This document shows positions 1 to 11,488 of a stretch of DNA of 64,000 nt, piece after piece; positions within the stretch are counted from its first letter, which is position 1; each line of letters starts with the position of its first letter. The stretch is from NCBI GenBank assembly GCA_949987565.1, contig OX465118.1, positions 3,562,538 through 3,626,537 on the forward strand, in the 5' to 3' direction. The stretch comes from Luidia sarsii. Taxonomy: Eukaryota; Echinodermata; Asteroidea; Paxillosida; Luidiidae. Both the position numbers and the translations under genes were made by a program. The notes beneath the pieces were generated by a model. The model was not told where the DNA came from. It was given only the letters and a program-made list of their open reading frames with translations, and made no database searches.

Positions 1-95
1 ATTAATGTTTCGCAGTGGCTATTGTTACGGCAGCCGTAACGCAACTTCCATTTTCTATAGTTGCGGCACTGCAACTGCGCAAGCGCGAGGACAAG
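1..95 (-). repeat. Partial inverted copy of the 8.7-9.5 kb repeat
   Basis: Read on the minus strand, this stretch matches the start of each unit of the tandem repeat at 8,741-9,459. Shared features are the GCGCTTGCGCAGTT block, the GCCG(T/C)AACTATAG block and the AACAATAGCCACTGCG block. It is cut off by the window edge. It shows that the unit is a dispersed repeat and not only a local duplication. Confidence 0.7.
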
Positions 96-782
96 CCAGA
101 TTTTGTTGCTTGAGGTATTAAACCTCACATGTACAGGCAGCGCCGCCTCAAGCTCGGTACAGCACAAGAAACATTGCAAATTCTCTGGCTGTAGGCACAT
201 AATTTGCTTGTTTTGAGGCAATATCCTTGTCATTATCAGAATGGAAAAAGTTGTAGTCTACTGCGCTCATCTGTCCCGTAGAGCCACTACTGTTGCATAT
301 TTCCCTAGAGGGCATAATACATTTGCTAAGATTTCACACAATAGCCTCCCAGCATGCCCTGCGGCATACCCGCCATGTTAGCTTCCAGCATAGGACGTAC
401 AAAATAGGTGGTTACGCCCCACACGTTGGACAACTCGCCCCAAGTATGGGACAGTTCGCCCCCACCTCGGACAAACCCACATCGAGCGCGGGCCAACTTG
501 CCCCACAGACGGGCCAGCCACCGGGATGGGTCCGCCGGGATCAACAGCACCTCCCTCAAGCCATGGGACGTGCCCCGGGTTCTCCCCCGACCATATCCAT
601 CCGGCCCTCCGTAAATTTCTCCGGATCGGACGAGGAACCAACCATGCCAGCGGCCCATCAAAGTTGGTTAACCCGGCTCCGCCTCGTCACGCCAATACGG
701 CTATATATCACGATAGCGCACCGGGTACGGAGTTCACGCACCCTTCACACTCAGATCAGCCCTCCTCCGGGGAAGAGAATGA

Positions 783-1808
783 GATGTTTGATACTGAACA
801 CCTCTCCCCCATTGACACGCAACTACGTTTGATTCAGCGGGACATGATCCGGGTTTTAGGCCTGCCAGACAAGAGAGCCGAAGAACCTGAACCTCCCACC
901 CAACAGTCATTCAAACGACACACCATGACGGGCACTGTCTCCGGATGTGCAGCACCCTTCCCGATTCTGATGCTGGATCAGTTTTGCATCAAACACATTA
1001 ACGCTGTGGCGGATCGCAAAGTATGGCAGTCCTTCGATAAACGGACCAGTAACTACTTCCGGTTCCTGCCGAAGGACGTCGACGATTATCTTACGGTGCC
1101 AACAGTCCCGGATTCCACAAGAGATAAATTGGCTGCTGACGGTAGCGGATCCAGCTCCACTCGCAGTCTGTTTTCTGACCGTACTAGAAACAAGATTGAA
1201 GATACACTGCGGAAGGCAGACTGGGCTTCCATATACTGGATACGCTCGACCTCGTTTCTACTCCTGCTGTCGGAATACTTGGTCAGAGGCTGTGAGGAGG
1301 AGACTGCCATTCCAGTGGACATGTTGTCTTCGGCTTTTCGCTGCCTTGATGAAACTCTCCGCCTGACCTTGGAGCAGTTCACCCGCAATTCTGTGCTGGC
1401 AACCTCCGCTCGACTTGCCAACGTCCTCGACTCCCTTTACCTCCCTTCTGAAGGGGCTAGAAAGTGCTTGGAGGCTTGCCAATCCTGGGTCCGGATCTGT
1501 TATATAACAAATTTCAGGAATCCATGGAAGCGGAAGCGAAGCGTATTGAGACCACCAATAAGATCAATTTTCGCAAGCCGGCACAAAAGCGCACGGTACA
1601 GCCCAAAGCTAAGACCAGGATTAACCTCCAGATACCCACGAGGCCCCCCAGAACCCCAAGAGGCAGAGCTCGGGGTCATTTTCCTGCTACATCGACAGCC
1701 CGCTTCTCGGCGAATCCTATGGATTCGCGCCGACGCCAACCCTCCCGTCGTGGCGGCCAGACCTCCAAACAATCGGCCCCTCGGTTTTCCGGAGGGTGGC
1801 GCAAGTGA
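783..1808 (+). pseudogene. DIRS gag-like ORF with one frameshift
   Basis: This is a gag-like protein of a DIRS retrotransposon, expected to package the element RNA. The first part reads from about 783 (MFDTEHLSPIDTQ) as a helical, leucine-rich stretch and stays open to about 1,460 (LYLPSEGARKCLE). It then continues in another frame (GLPILGPDLLYNKFQESMEAE) through a strongly basic Arg/Pro-rich tail that ends at a stop at 1,808. A single shift near 1,460-1,470 separates the two halves. An open frame does run from 526 to 2,142, but it joins the gag head to the start of RT in the same frame and is not one protein. The true start is uncertain; I prefer 783 because the upstream residues are low-complexity and lie in the terminal region. 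Confidence 0.6.
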
Positions 1809-2510
1809 CAATCTCGCACCACGGTGGCCCCCCACCGTTGGGCCTGTGGGCGGCCGCCTCAAAGCATTCATAAGGCCCTGGTCTCAGGTCGTCTCCGACC
1901 GGTGGGTGCTCAAGACAATCGGTCACGGTTATGCACTGGAATTCTCGTGCACTGTGTCCTCTAGTGGTAGGACAGATCTTCAGGATCATGGACCACATAG
2001 ACCTGTTTTCGTCAGGGGACAACAACCAGCTACCGTTTTTTTGCACCAGACACCCAGAGCCAAGGGCGTTGGCATGTTGACGCCCTGTCAATGTCCTGGG
2101 TGGGGATGTTCGCATACGCCTTCCCACCGACATCCCTCATAACTCGGGTACTGACAAAAATAGAACAGGAACGATGCAGGATTCTCTTGATCGCCCCGTT
2201 CTGGCCACGCCAACCCTGGTTTCCCCAGTTGATCAATCTGCTGGTGCACAAACCACTTGTTCTTCCACCTCGTCCGGACATTCTGTCTCAACCACGCTCG
2301 AGGTTCATTCACCCAGCTCCTCTGGATCTCAACTGGACGTGCTGGCCATTGTCAAGCATTCTTTCTGAGCAGTCGGCCTTTCAGAGGACGCTGCCACATT
2401 CGCAGCACGTAGTCGCAGGCCTTCCACAAGGAAAGTCTACAACAGCCGCCTACACCATTACTACAAATGGTGCAGACGGAGACCTACAGATCCAGTCAAT
2501 TCTTCTATAA
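1800..2510 (+). pseudogene. DIRS RT / RNase H remnant with the catalytic core deleted
   Basis: Residues GGRLKAFIRPWSQVVSDRWV (about 1,849-1,910) are the typical opening of a DIRS reverse transcriptase. After GYALEFS (about 1,945) the sequence passes within some 40 bp to the end of the RNase H/connection region (HIDLFSSGDNNQLPFF from about 1,992, then FAYAFPPTS and IAPFWPRQPWFPQLINLL up to about 2,240, and HPAPLDLNWTCWPLSS). No RT palm motif such as YxDD is present in between. The missing part would be well over 1 kb in a full element. Several frameshifts follow the join. This copy cannot reverse-transcribe itself. Confidence 0.78.
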
Positions 2511-3354
2511 CTGACGTGGGTGACTTCTTCCTATATCTGTTTGACTCAAGCCTCACGGTGGCCACTATCCGGAACTACCGCTCGGCCATAGCAGCTGTTC
2601 ATCAAGGCTTTGCGGATGGCTCATCAGTTACTGATAACCAAGCCCTTGGTCACATTCTCCGAGGACTGTTTATCGAGAGGCCACCAACTCATAAGCTCCT
2701 TCCCACTTGGGACCTCCCTGTCGTTCTACAGGTACTTTCATGTGCCCCTTATGAACCATGGGGCAGGCAGCTTTACTAGACCTGTCCGTCAAGCTAGCCT
2801 TCCTGCTAGCAGTGGCTACATCACAACGTCGTAGCGAACTGCAGGCACTATCCGTTGAGCCAGGTCACATTCGGTGGGAACCGAATGGGGTTCGCCTTGT
2901 TCCAAAGTCATCCTTCCTCACAAAGAACCAGTCAGAATCCTTTGTTCCACCAGACATCTTCGTTCCAGATTTGCGCTCGCAGTCATCTCTACCTGAAGAT
3001 AGGAAGTGGTGCCCTGTTTGAAGTCTGAAATGGTACCTTCACAGGACGAAACTAACCCGGGGTAAAGTGACAAACCTATTTATCACTTCCACCCCTCCAT
3101 ACCAGGCAGCTTCACAGAGCACCATCACACGGTGGATCGTGACTGCTATACAGGCAGCATCAAAATGCTGGCCGCATGCATCGTCGGCTAACTCTGACGT
3201 CCATGCACATGATGTCAGAGCAGTGGCAACCTCATGGGCCTTCTTCAGAGGAGTCCCATTAGCCGATATCACCCAGGCAGCATGCTGAAAAAGCCCAAAC
3301 ACGTTTACAGTCTGCTACCTACGGGACGTCCTCCAGACTGAGGGACGTGCTGGG
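2510..3354 (+). pseudogene. DIRS tyrosine recombinase, degenerate
   Basis: This is the integrase-like tyrosine recombinase (phage-integrase fold) that would insert the circular cDNA. An N-terminal core-binding stretch reads GDFFLYLFDSSLTVATIRNY (2,519 onward). It is followed in another frame by the first catalytic region (LAFLLAVATSQRRSELQAL, about 2,788-2,845). A third segment carries HDVRAVATSWA (about 3,210-3,240), the H-x-x-R catalytic box. The nucleophile region FTVCYLRDV, with the tyrosine at about 3,322, lies just after a TGA at 3,286-3,288 that replaces an expected Trp codon. The frame then ends at about 3,354. At least two frameshifts and one stop make it a pseudogene, but the R-H-R-Y skeleton is recognisable. 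Confidence 0.8.
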
Positions 3355-3940
3355 TAAGTGGTGTTGCAGGCGGCAGGAAAGGCCGCCTTCCAAGCATCAC
3401 AGTCTACTTCTCAGCAACGCAGATAGACGGGATCATGCCATTGGTAAGTTTACACTGCACTTATCGGTGTAAATTACTCAGGTTCTAAGTTTTGAGATAC
3501 CCTGTTGTGCTAACCGTTTCTCCCAACAGCAATATCTGTCCACTGTACAATAGTGATCCTGTACTCACACAGTAGCATCTCGCTCCCACCTCCTAAAGCG
3601 GTGTTAATCTGCAACAGTAGTGGCTCTACGGTAAGTTGAGCGCAGTAGACTCCCTCCCCACAGAAGTGTGGGAAGGTTCTACTACTTACTAGCAAATACT
3701 TATCAGTAGAGCATCCCTCCCTCCTCCCCACGGAGGGCTCGTTGCGGTTTTACATGTACCTGCTGTAGCGCTCGAGAAAAGAGGAAGCTAACATGGCGGG
3801 TATGCCGCAGGGCATGCTGGGAGGCTATTGTGTGAAATCTTAGCGAATGTATTACGCCCTCTAGGGAAATATGCAACAGTAGTGGCTGTACGGGTAAGTA
3901 TTTTCTAGTAGACCCTTCCCACACTTCTGTGGGGAGGGAT

Positions 3941-6900
3941 TTTACAATCATATATCGTGGGAACCCCCTGTTTTGGAGTTTGGACGGTACACGTTTTCGA
4001 CGCTTGGCCTTCTAACTCACATCGCACGATGAAAACAACTCCGTATAACGATCTCAGACTTCGTATCTTCCAGTTTGTTTCCTGCTCTTGTCCGTCACCG
4101 AAAATGTGGAAAGTTAAGGCTCTTTCAGTAGGCCAAACTCGTGTGATTCAAAAACTTGCTCTTTTGCTTATTTTCCTAGGTACAAAATTGGCAGTTGCTT
4201 CGAAGCTCCAGTTTTCTTTATTGTTGGTCCTAAAAAATATCTGAGTGTACCATAACAAACCCCAACATACATAGAAAAAATATATATCACGCAACTTGAG
4301 GCAGTCCGTTTTGGGTAAAAACTATGGAGGCTCCTATAGGGTCTCTCGCTTATATATTTATTTTATTTTATTTTTAAGACAAAAAGTAACATGGCCCAAT
4401 AGGCTTTTATAAAAAATGAAAGAAAGAAAAAAGGGCAGCGAGAGAAAGTACCAAGAAGGAGGAAATGTGTCTCTGGAGTGACATTGGGAAAGGTCATAAC
4501 TGAAGAAGCAGTGAGAAAGAGGATTGTGGAGGTTTTTTTTTACGTCACAAAAGAAGACATCAACCAGACCAATACGTTTTAAGCATAAATTATGAATTAT
4601 GAATGAAAGTGTTAGAAGCAGTGTCGAAAAAAAGAAAAAAAGATGAACAAACAAAAAACATACAGGGAAGAATTTTACAGTGCCACACAGCATTTTGAGT
4701 TATTTTAAGAATTTATTTTGCGTTTGGCTGCACTGGGACATCTTACTAAACACCATCATCGAAAATAGGTGACGATGCTTACTGCGCGGTGTGCCGCGGA
4801 CGTCAACAAAACCGGGTAATCTTACGGAAGTGACAGGCTTAATCAACCTTCTCTATGATTATTCTAATAGTCTGTGGTGTGGAAAAAGTGACTGAGAGCT
4901 CTTTTAGTGTGATACTTTCGTCCACATTGGTCAGCTTGAAGAAAAGTCCTTATATCGTCGAAAACTGGTAACTGGAAGATATATAAGAAGCTCTCGCAAG
5001 GTGAGATTGGCCAAAAAACAGGTCCCTAACATGGTAAGCGATGCACTCTACATGTACTACGATGTCGACTTCTCGTGTATGCATGTGGCAGCAGAAAATA
5101 CGAGAAGTCATTTGATTTTAGGGCCCGAGGTGTAAAAGACCACTATACAAATTATAAAACTATTATACATGTACCTATAAATCAACGTTGTAATTTTCTT
5201 TAATTAAACAGTGGCAATAAAAAATGATGAATGTATCATGCAAATGCAACAAATCACGATCAAGCACGACGGCCGGACGGCAGCATCGCCAGCTAACATC
5301 GCACCTCCAAAGTCAGTGTACATGTTACAGCCGGTGGGCCAGAAGCACGCAGCCAGTGGACGTGTCACGCGTTGACCCCAAATTTCTCGTCCACACAAAT
5401 CGAATGTCACGTGAGCACAGCGAAAGCGGCCTTGAAAAAGGCTTCGGGAAATTGTCGTTTTCTATGCCTCAGCGTATCAAATCCTTTCAAATCCAACTTT
5501 TCTGGGTAGTTGAAGATCTAATGCGTGCCTCCAATAAGGTTTTTCTTTTCCAAAATGATGATTAATATGTATTTTGAGGGTTGTTATTTCACCGAAAAAT
5601 CGACTGAAAAAGTGCAACGTAAATTCTTATTTTTCTCGACGAAAACAAAAGTCTCCTCTTAGCTGAGGTACATGTAATCATGGGAAAGAGTGTACCTTGA
5701 TCTAGCAAAACCCCGTGAAGATGATGTCGTAGGTGTTTTAAGAATGCGATGTACACCTGAAGTTCTCAACGAGTCCCCCACTTTTTAACGTACGAGATCG
5801 GCCGCCATTATTCGAGCAGGAAAATCCGTGACCTTGTGACCTGAATGGAAAAGCGCGCGCCCTGATTGGACAATGCCAAGTTAGCCTGCTGAATATTAAT
5901 AAGTCATTGCTTGGGCACACATGTACTGTACATGTACTGCACGGCCGGGTATTGTTATTATTGCAAAGAAAAGCGCATCTCCCATTCAATTGTCATAGAT
6001 TAAACTTATAATATTGATTCATTTCTAACAAGCAAATTGTTTACCTTATATTTCTTTTAAAAAGTAACAATCAAGTATCACGAAACAAAGTAAAAATACA
6101 AGTACAACTGTCAACACAATTCAATGGTTACACTGTAAAACTTTTATTGCCTAAAAAAATAAATAAGTGTGAAGCAGAAAATATCTTGTACCACGCACAT
6201 GGGTGTGAGTGGTCACAGGCCAAAAAGCAAAATGAGAAGGTAGATGAAAATGAAAATTGTAATTTCAATATCATATCACAACTTCAAAAACAAACACTAA
6301 TTTTGGGGTTTAAACAAATTTAGTTTACCCAAATTGCATCACATCATGGATGCCTTTGCAAGAAAAAAATGAGACTTAAAAACTAATGATGACTTCTAAA
6401 TGTGAAACCCTCAGTTTCATTGACAGCTCCTTTATACACTGGTAAGTCATGTGATTTTTTTTTATTGTAGAAATAACCTGCAACTCTATTCCCTTACTGT
6501 AGTTTTTACCATGATCTGTGTAGTCATTATCACCATCACTCATTATTGTGATCAAATCTCATCTTATTATAGTACACATGTATTCCAGACATCTGCTTCA
6601 TACACTGGCAAGTGATTTGAAATGAATATATCACTTCTGTAAGGCTGTAGTTTTGGCCCCAGAAAATACTCTAGCACACGTCCGTATACACATGTGCATT
6701 TACAAGGGAAACAATAAGCTACAGTATGAATGCACATCATATAATCAAGTCCAAAAACAATGAAAAAGACAATGATATAGACAGTCAACTGCTTACCCAA
6801 TTAAACATTTTGTAACGTTTAATGTGTTTAGAACTAATTTTGTTCCATTCTCTCACCAATATTTAAACTACAATGCATTTTATGAGTTGTTAGAACTTGT

Positions 6901-7457
6901 TACCATCAACATCTCCATCATCTTCACTCTTCAGTATCAACAGTTTCACCGCCACTCATTATTGTGGCTAATTTATATTCAGAAGAAAAGACTGGCTGGC
7001 TGGTACAAGCTTCCTTATCTCTCTGTGACATGTGCCCCCAATATCTGGACAATATTTTTGCCAGCAGTTAGTTTAGATCCTTCATTGCCCTTGCTAAAAC
7101 ATCTCGGTGAAGGACATTTGTCTCTACGTGGACAAAGACCACAGTTGGAGGAGTATTCTTGGAACAGTTTTGGAACACCCTGGCCTAGGCGAGAACCTGT
7201 AGGGTATAAGGGGGAAAGGTAACTAGAATTAATTTGATGAAATGAGCATTCACAATCAACATCCCAAGATAATACTGTAGTGTGAACTACTGTATACTGT
7301 ACATATGTACATGTACGAGCACATGTATACTGGTTTGTCTTTTGGGAAGCCATGGTATTTTTTCAGAAATACCATTTTCTTTCAGAATAATTCTACTGGC
7401 AAGTCAGGTCCCATATGAAGTACATGTATGCCACTGACTGTGGAAAGATAGGCAGGG
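3941..7457. other. No recognisable gene (3.5 kb)
   Basis: I see no convincing coding region here. The stretch is AT-rich with short homopolymers and several TACATGTA palindromes. At 5,240-5,420 and 5,770-5,880 there are CpG-bearing patches, the second with an inverted CCAAT-type motif (CTGATTGG) and a GCCGCCATT motif, which could be promoter-like. A 133-codon open frame at 6,824-7,222 has no family resemblance I recognise and no consistent splice context. Confidence 0.4.
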
Positions 7458-7458
7458 T

Positions 7459-7702
7459 ATATTAGCCCGGCAACTGCATTCTTCCTGCAAACGCTATTCT
7501 GCTGGTCCCTTACTCTGATTGTCAAACAGTTACTATCATTTATGTCGTTCCGGCTTTCTTGACCGAAACGTTATTCGGGAACGACCTCAAGCAGAATAAT
7601 CTTTTGGGGAAGAGATTCGGCAACACGTGATGACAATTGGACAATCCTGAGGGACTAGCTGAATAGCATTTGTGGGAAGAATGCTGTTGCCGGGTGAATA
7701 TA
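7459..7702. mobile_element. MITE with roughly 60-bp inverted ends
   Basis: The left end (7,464 onward, CCCGGCAACTGCATTCTTCC) and the complement of the right end (up to about 7,697, CCCGGCAACAGCATTCTTCC) form an imperfect terminal inverted repeat of about 60 bp. The centre is short and non-coding. TATTA-type flanks suggest a TA-rich target, but the target duplication is not clear. This is a non-autonomous DNA transposon; the superfamily is undetermined. Confidence 0.75.
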
Positions 7703-7997
7703 ACCGCAGGAAGATTCTTGACAATGTTGAAATTTATTAAGCCTAAGTTTTGTAATGATGGTACTTTGTAGGCCTAATTCAGAACATAACTGTACTGGAT
7801 AATTTTTGGATATTCCTGAATCATACCATCATACATACAGTGATACTTAGTAATTAATTCTGTTGAGGTTATTGAAGTAAAATCGTTCTTGTCTAGTGCT
7901 AGTAAATTAGTAATAATACTTAATAGAAGTACATGTACTACATCACATTCACATGTACATTTCATGTACATTACCTACATGTACGTACGTGCACATT

Positions 7998-8121
7998 AGT
8001 CCGAGTAACTTGGACCCTTACAGTCGGCCTTTTTAAAAACAAACTGAGGAGTCGCCCGACCCACTATTCACTAAATTTGTTTTTAAAAAGGGCGACTGTA
8101 AGGGTCCAAGTTACTCTGACT
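7998..8121. mobile_element. Short foldback MITE, 124 bp
   Basis: The two arms are near-perfect inverted repeats of more than 40 bp (8,003-8,043 and 8,076-8,116), sharing GAGTAACTTGGACCCTTACA at the tips and a TTTTTAAAAACAAA inner end. A spacer of about 32 bp separates them. The right tip resembles 40,194-40,235, so this is a repeat family. A transcript would form one long hairpin. Confidence 0.8.
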
Positions 8122-8740
8122 CATACACTTAATGCACTACGTGATTTGTACATGTACGTGATTGTGTACATGATATGTACAGTACATGTACATGTACATA
8201 CATTGTACATGTACTCGAGCAGACCATGTGTACGGAAATGGGCCTACTTCGGTGAAATCTCGCGAAAGTCGCCAATTTTCAGTTGGCGATTTGAGCCGAA
8301 AACGGAAAGGCTCCTCCTTGTATTATACATGTACAGTACATGAAGCATTCAATCTCCCCTTTCTCGTGAAATATGTGGTTTATTTCGACTGTTTTTAAGA
8401 ATTCGATGTACACCTACGGAAAACTGGCCTTCAGATTTTGGTCCAGAAAGTATGCTTTTTTTGGTCGCGCTGTTACATGTCCAAAATATTAACGAAAGTG
8501 GACATATTTGATATGAAAATAGAGGGCACGATTTCAGCTATCCACTTACCACGCCATCTTGGCAGCACCTATGCTACATCGGGGTATTTTGCTGTGTTTT
8601 CCGTAGTCTCGAATTCAGTCTCGCAAAACCTCGTGTAAGCCGCGGCGCAAATTCGTGCGTGACCCCGGACGAGAAAACTCAGCTATAAAGGCCCGTACGC
8701 GTGACACGTCCACTGGCTGCATGCACTAGCTTCGTGGTTC
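8122..8740. other. No gene seen; TACATGTA cluster
   Basis: A dense cluster of overlapping TACATGTA/GTACATGT palindromes lies at 8,148-8,215. After it comes CpG-bearing single-copy-looking sequence. A 27-bp block near 8,390 (AAGAATTCGATGTACACCT) resembles 5,738-5,760, and the block at 8,700-8,730 resembles 5,340-5,375 in inverted orientation, so the region shares fragments of an old dispersed repeat. Confidence 0.4.
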
Positions 8741-9459
8741 AATCTGGCATAAAATTATGTCCTCGATCGCGCTTGCGCAGTTGGAGTGCCGTAACTATAG
8801 GAAATGGAAAATGCGTTACAGCTGCCATAACAATAGCCACTGCGTTAATGTTTTGCAACATGATGACTATTTGTTACACGGAGTTACGGCTACTTGTGAA
8901 ACAAACAAAAAGAGAGAGAGAAAAAGAAAAAAATCCGACCAGCAAATCAAACGTTCAATGCTTGCCAACATAAACTGTAGGAAGAGCGGACGATCCGTCA
9001 AACCGGTGCGTGCTGCCGTTGATACCTTTTCACAATGTTGGACAGGTCTAAGACCGGAAAAAATATCATATGCAACCCTCTAAAAAATCCATCAGCCCAA
9101 TCTGGCATAAAATGATGTCCTCGATCGCGCTTGCGCAGTTGGAGTGCCGTAACTATAGAAAATGGAAACTGCGTTACAGCTGCCATAACAATAGCCACTG
9201 CGTTAATGTTTTGCAACATGATGACTATTTGTTACACGGAGTTACGGCTACTTGTGAAACAAACAAAAAGAGAGAGAGAAAAAGAAAGAAAATCCGACCA
9301 GCAAATCAAACGTTCAATGCTTGCCAACATAAACTGTAGGAAGAGCGGACGATCCGTCAAACCGGTGCGTGCTGCCGTTGATACCTTTTCACAATGTTGG
9401 ACAGGTCTAAGACCGGAAAAAATATCATATGCAACCCTCTAAAAAATCCATCAGCCCAA
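8741..9459. repeat. Tandem duplication, 2 x about 358-360 bp
   Basis: Two nearly identical direct units start with AATCTGGCATAAAATTATGT (8,741) and AATCTGGCATAAAATGATGT (9,099). Both end with CCCTCTAAAAAATCCATCAG. They differ by a handful of substitutions and a one-base length change in a purine run. A third, inverted, partial copy is at the start of the window. Short open frames in each unit are copies of one another and look non-coding. Confidence 0.93.
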
Positions 9460-10670
9460 GTACCGTAACCTGGCAATGAGCAAAAAGCAAGAGAGAGCCT
9501 GCTATGGGGAGGATGATTGACAGCTATATTGTACATTGTTATTTTTTTATGTGGATAGAGTTTGGCTTCCGCCCAGACATCTAAGGAAATATTGACGCTT
9601 GAAAGTCAGTAGTAAGAAACGTTCTTTAGTCCCCTCCTCGATTGTTACGCTTCCCTATTAAAGTAGCAATAGTGTCTATGCCTCAGACGAGTTTTGCATA
9701 AGCGAGACGTTATCCATTGGGCCTACAGGCTGTCGTCTGGGTACCAGTCCTTGCAATACATGCAGGGTTGCACGCAGGGTAGACTTTTTTTTTTTAGGGG
9801 GCTACTTTTTTGATAGCCTCAAAATTTTGGGGGGCTATTTCAGAAATGTGGGGGCTATTTTTTAAACTATGGGGCTACCTTTACGAGTAATGCTTATGTT
9901 GATGGGTAAAACATTCATTGTGCACATAATATGCAGTTTTTATGCACTAAACACGATGGATGCTTGATGATGATGATGATGTGGCGCAGTTTTAATCATC
10001 AGATATCCCCTTGTCTGATCCAAAAAGTATTCCATGTTATGATAGCTCAAAAACAGCTTCAGTGAACTGGTAGACCCTGCACTACAATATCTGTGCTTAT
10101 ACATGTATAGGCCTACATAATTGCTCATTATTTTATACTTTACACTGATTTTGGATTCGGCGCGCTTAGCTAGTTGACGATCGATTGAAAAAAAAAGTTT
10201 GACAAGTTTTCATCAAACACGTGTGCTGCATATGCAACGAGCGACTTCGTCGATATAGACTTGACGTTAAGTCGCTAAAGGTCCCATTAAGCGCGATGTT
10301 TCAAATCAGCGCTAGAACTACTGTACTCTACATGTACAGAGATATACATGTAGTACAATCATGTGCTTGTGCCTTTCACTGCTGTGTCGCACAGACCCGA
10401 GTTGACGTTCACGGAACTTTATTGCGGAAGAACAGTGGCTGAGCTCAGCGCGCGGCACTTAATGCACGTGTACTTTCGTCCTGCCTCCGTATTTTGAGCG
10501 TTCAGTACATGTGTATAAAGTATGCACTGACGCACTGTACAATGTACCGGTACATGTACATGACAGTGTACATTACATGTACATGAACTGTACGTGTGAA
10601 ATGGCACGAACGCAGTTGCCTATCCACAGCATACACAGGTACGGTACACGTAACTGAATGTGTGTGCAGA
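9460..10670. other. No gene seen; G-rich repeat fragments
   Basis: At 9,790-9,880 a degenerate array of GGGGGCTATTT blocks appears; related blocks recur at 11,020-11,125 (GGGGGCGACTG, GGGGGGCGAAATCGCCC). They look like the two edges of an old repeat. TACATGTA palindromes cluster at 10,540-10,590. No coding region is convincing. Confidence 0.4.
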
Positions 10671-10678
10671 TCGTGTAT

Positions 10679-10823
10679 TAATCTTGGTTCAAGACGTTCT
10701 TGGTTTGGATAGCCGATCGTGATCCTCAGTGTACACACGCGGTACTGTATTCATCACGCGGTTGAACCACCGCGCGTCGGGCATTAGAGTATCTCAACCA
10801 ATAACGTCTTGAACCAAGACTAA
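10679..10823. mobile_element. MITE, about 145 bp, with 8-9 bp target duplication
   Basis: The ends are inverted copies over about 20 bp (TCTTGGTTCAAGACGTT and its complement). The flanks carry a direct duplication, TCGTGTAT(T), at 10,671-10,679 and 10,824-10,832. An 8-9 bp duplication fits a hAT- or Mutator-mobilised element. The centre is CpG-rich and non-coding. Confidence 0.85.
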
Positions 10824-11488
10824 TCGTGTATTTTAACTACGGCCCTACTTTTACCACATAGCCGCATTCGTGTACGGCGGACGGACAGTCGTTCGTTGCA
10901 TTCAGCATGCATGCCATCGTGACTGCCAAACTATGCCAGCGACATTTTGCTCGAAAAGGACGATGACCAGAAAAGCGGAATATAAACCTCAACCTCAAAT
11001 GACTAAAGTAGGATTATACATCGGGGGCGACTGTAAAAAAAATGGTCGCCCCAAAAAGTGTTATTTTTGAATTTTAGGGGGCTATTCTGTGATTTTGGGG
11101 GGCGAAATCGCCCGTCGCCCCCGTGCATTTCCGACGCTGGTTGCACGCTGCACACAGCGTGTTCGTGCAATTTAAACAAACTTTGCAGACAGTGGATAGT
11201 TCACCCGATCGTCAGGGTCTCGTGACTCTCGTCACAAGCTGCCTCAATCATCGTGTATGAGCACACGTTGACACGATAACCGTGCAATCTGTTGCGGACA
11301 CACGACTGTGTATGCGTGCAACGTGTCCGCAACTGTAGCACATAATACACAGCCACAGCGAGACTGGTTCTCCAGTCATATCCTTCAAACATCAAACGGG
11401 TTTAGGCATGGAACCTGGCTATTTCCCCATTCAATGATGGTGATCACTTTTGATGAATGATACATGTAGGTACATGTATACGTTCCGA

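Larger units (their letters stand above)
250..3940 (+). mobile_element. DIRS-type tyrosine-recombinase retrotransposon, internally deleted
   Basis: The two ends (about 256-386 and 3,784-3,920) are inverted copies of each other and share the block around CAGCATGCCCTGCGGCATAC and its complement. At about 3,610-3,700 there is an internal region complementary to both outer tips: first the left tip (AACAGTAGTGGCTCTACGG), then the right tip (CCCTCCCCACAGAAGTGTGG). Inverted terminal repeats plus an internal complementary region is the diagnostic DIRS layout, used to rebuild a circular cDNA that a tyrosine recombinase inserts. Coding parts in order are gag-like, the first residues of RT, the last part of RNase H, and the recombinase. 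Most of RT and RNase H is missing. At about 3.7 kb it is shorter than the usual 5-6 kb. The frames contain stops and shifts, so it is not autonomous. Confidence 0.88.

Noticed and set aside
526..2142. A single 538-codon protein
   Set aside because: It fuses the DIRS gag head with the start of RT in the same frame, across a gag frameshift and a deletion. The true parts are annotated separately.
6824..7222. A 132-codon plus-strand frame ending near a GTAACT
   Set aside because: No domain, no consistent upstream acceptor and no second exon were found. A tempting exon reading without support.
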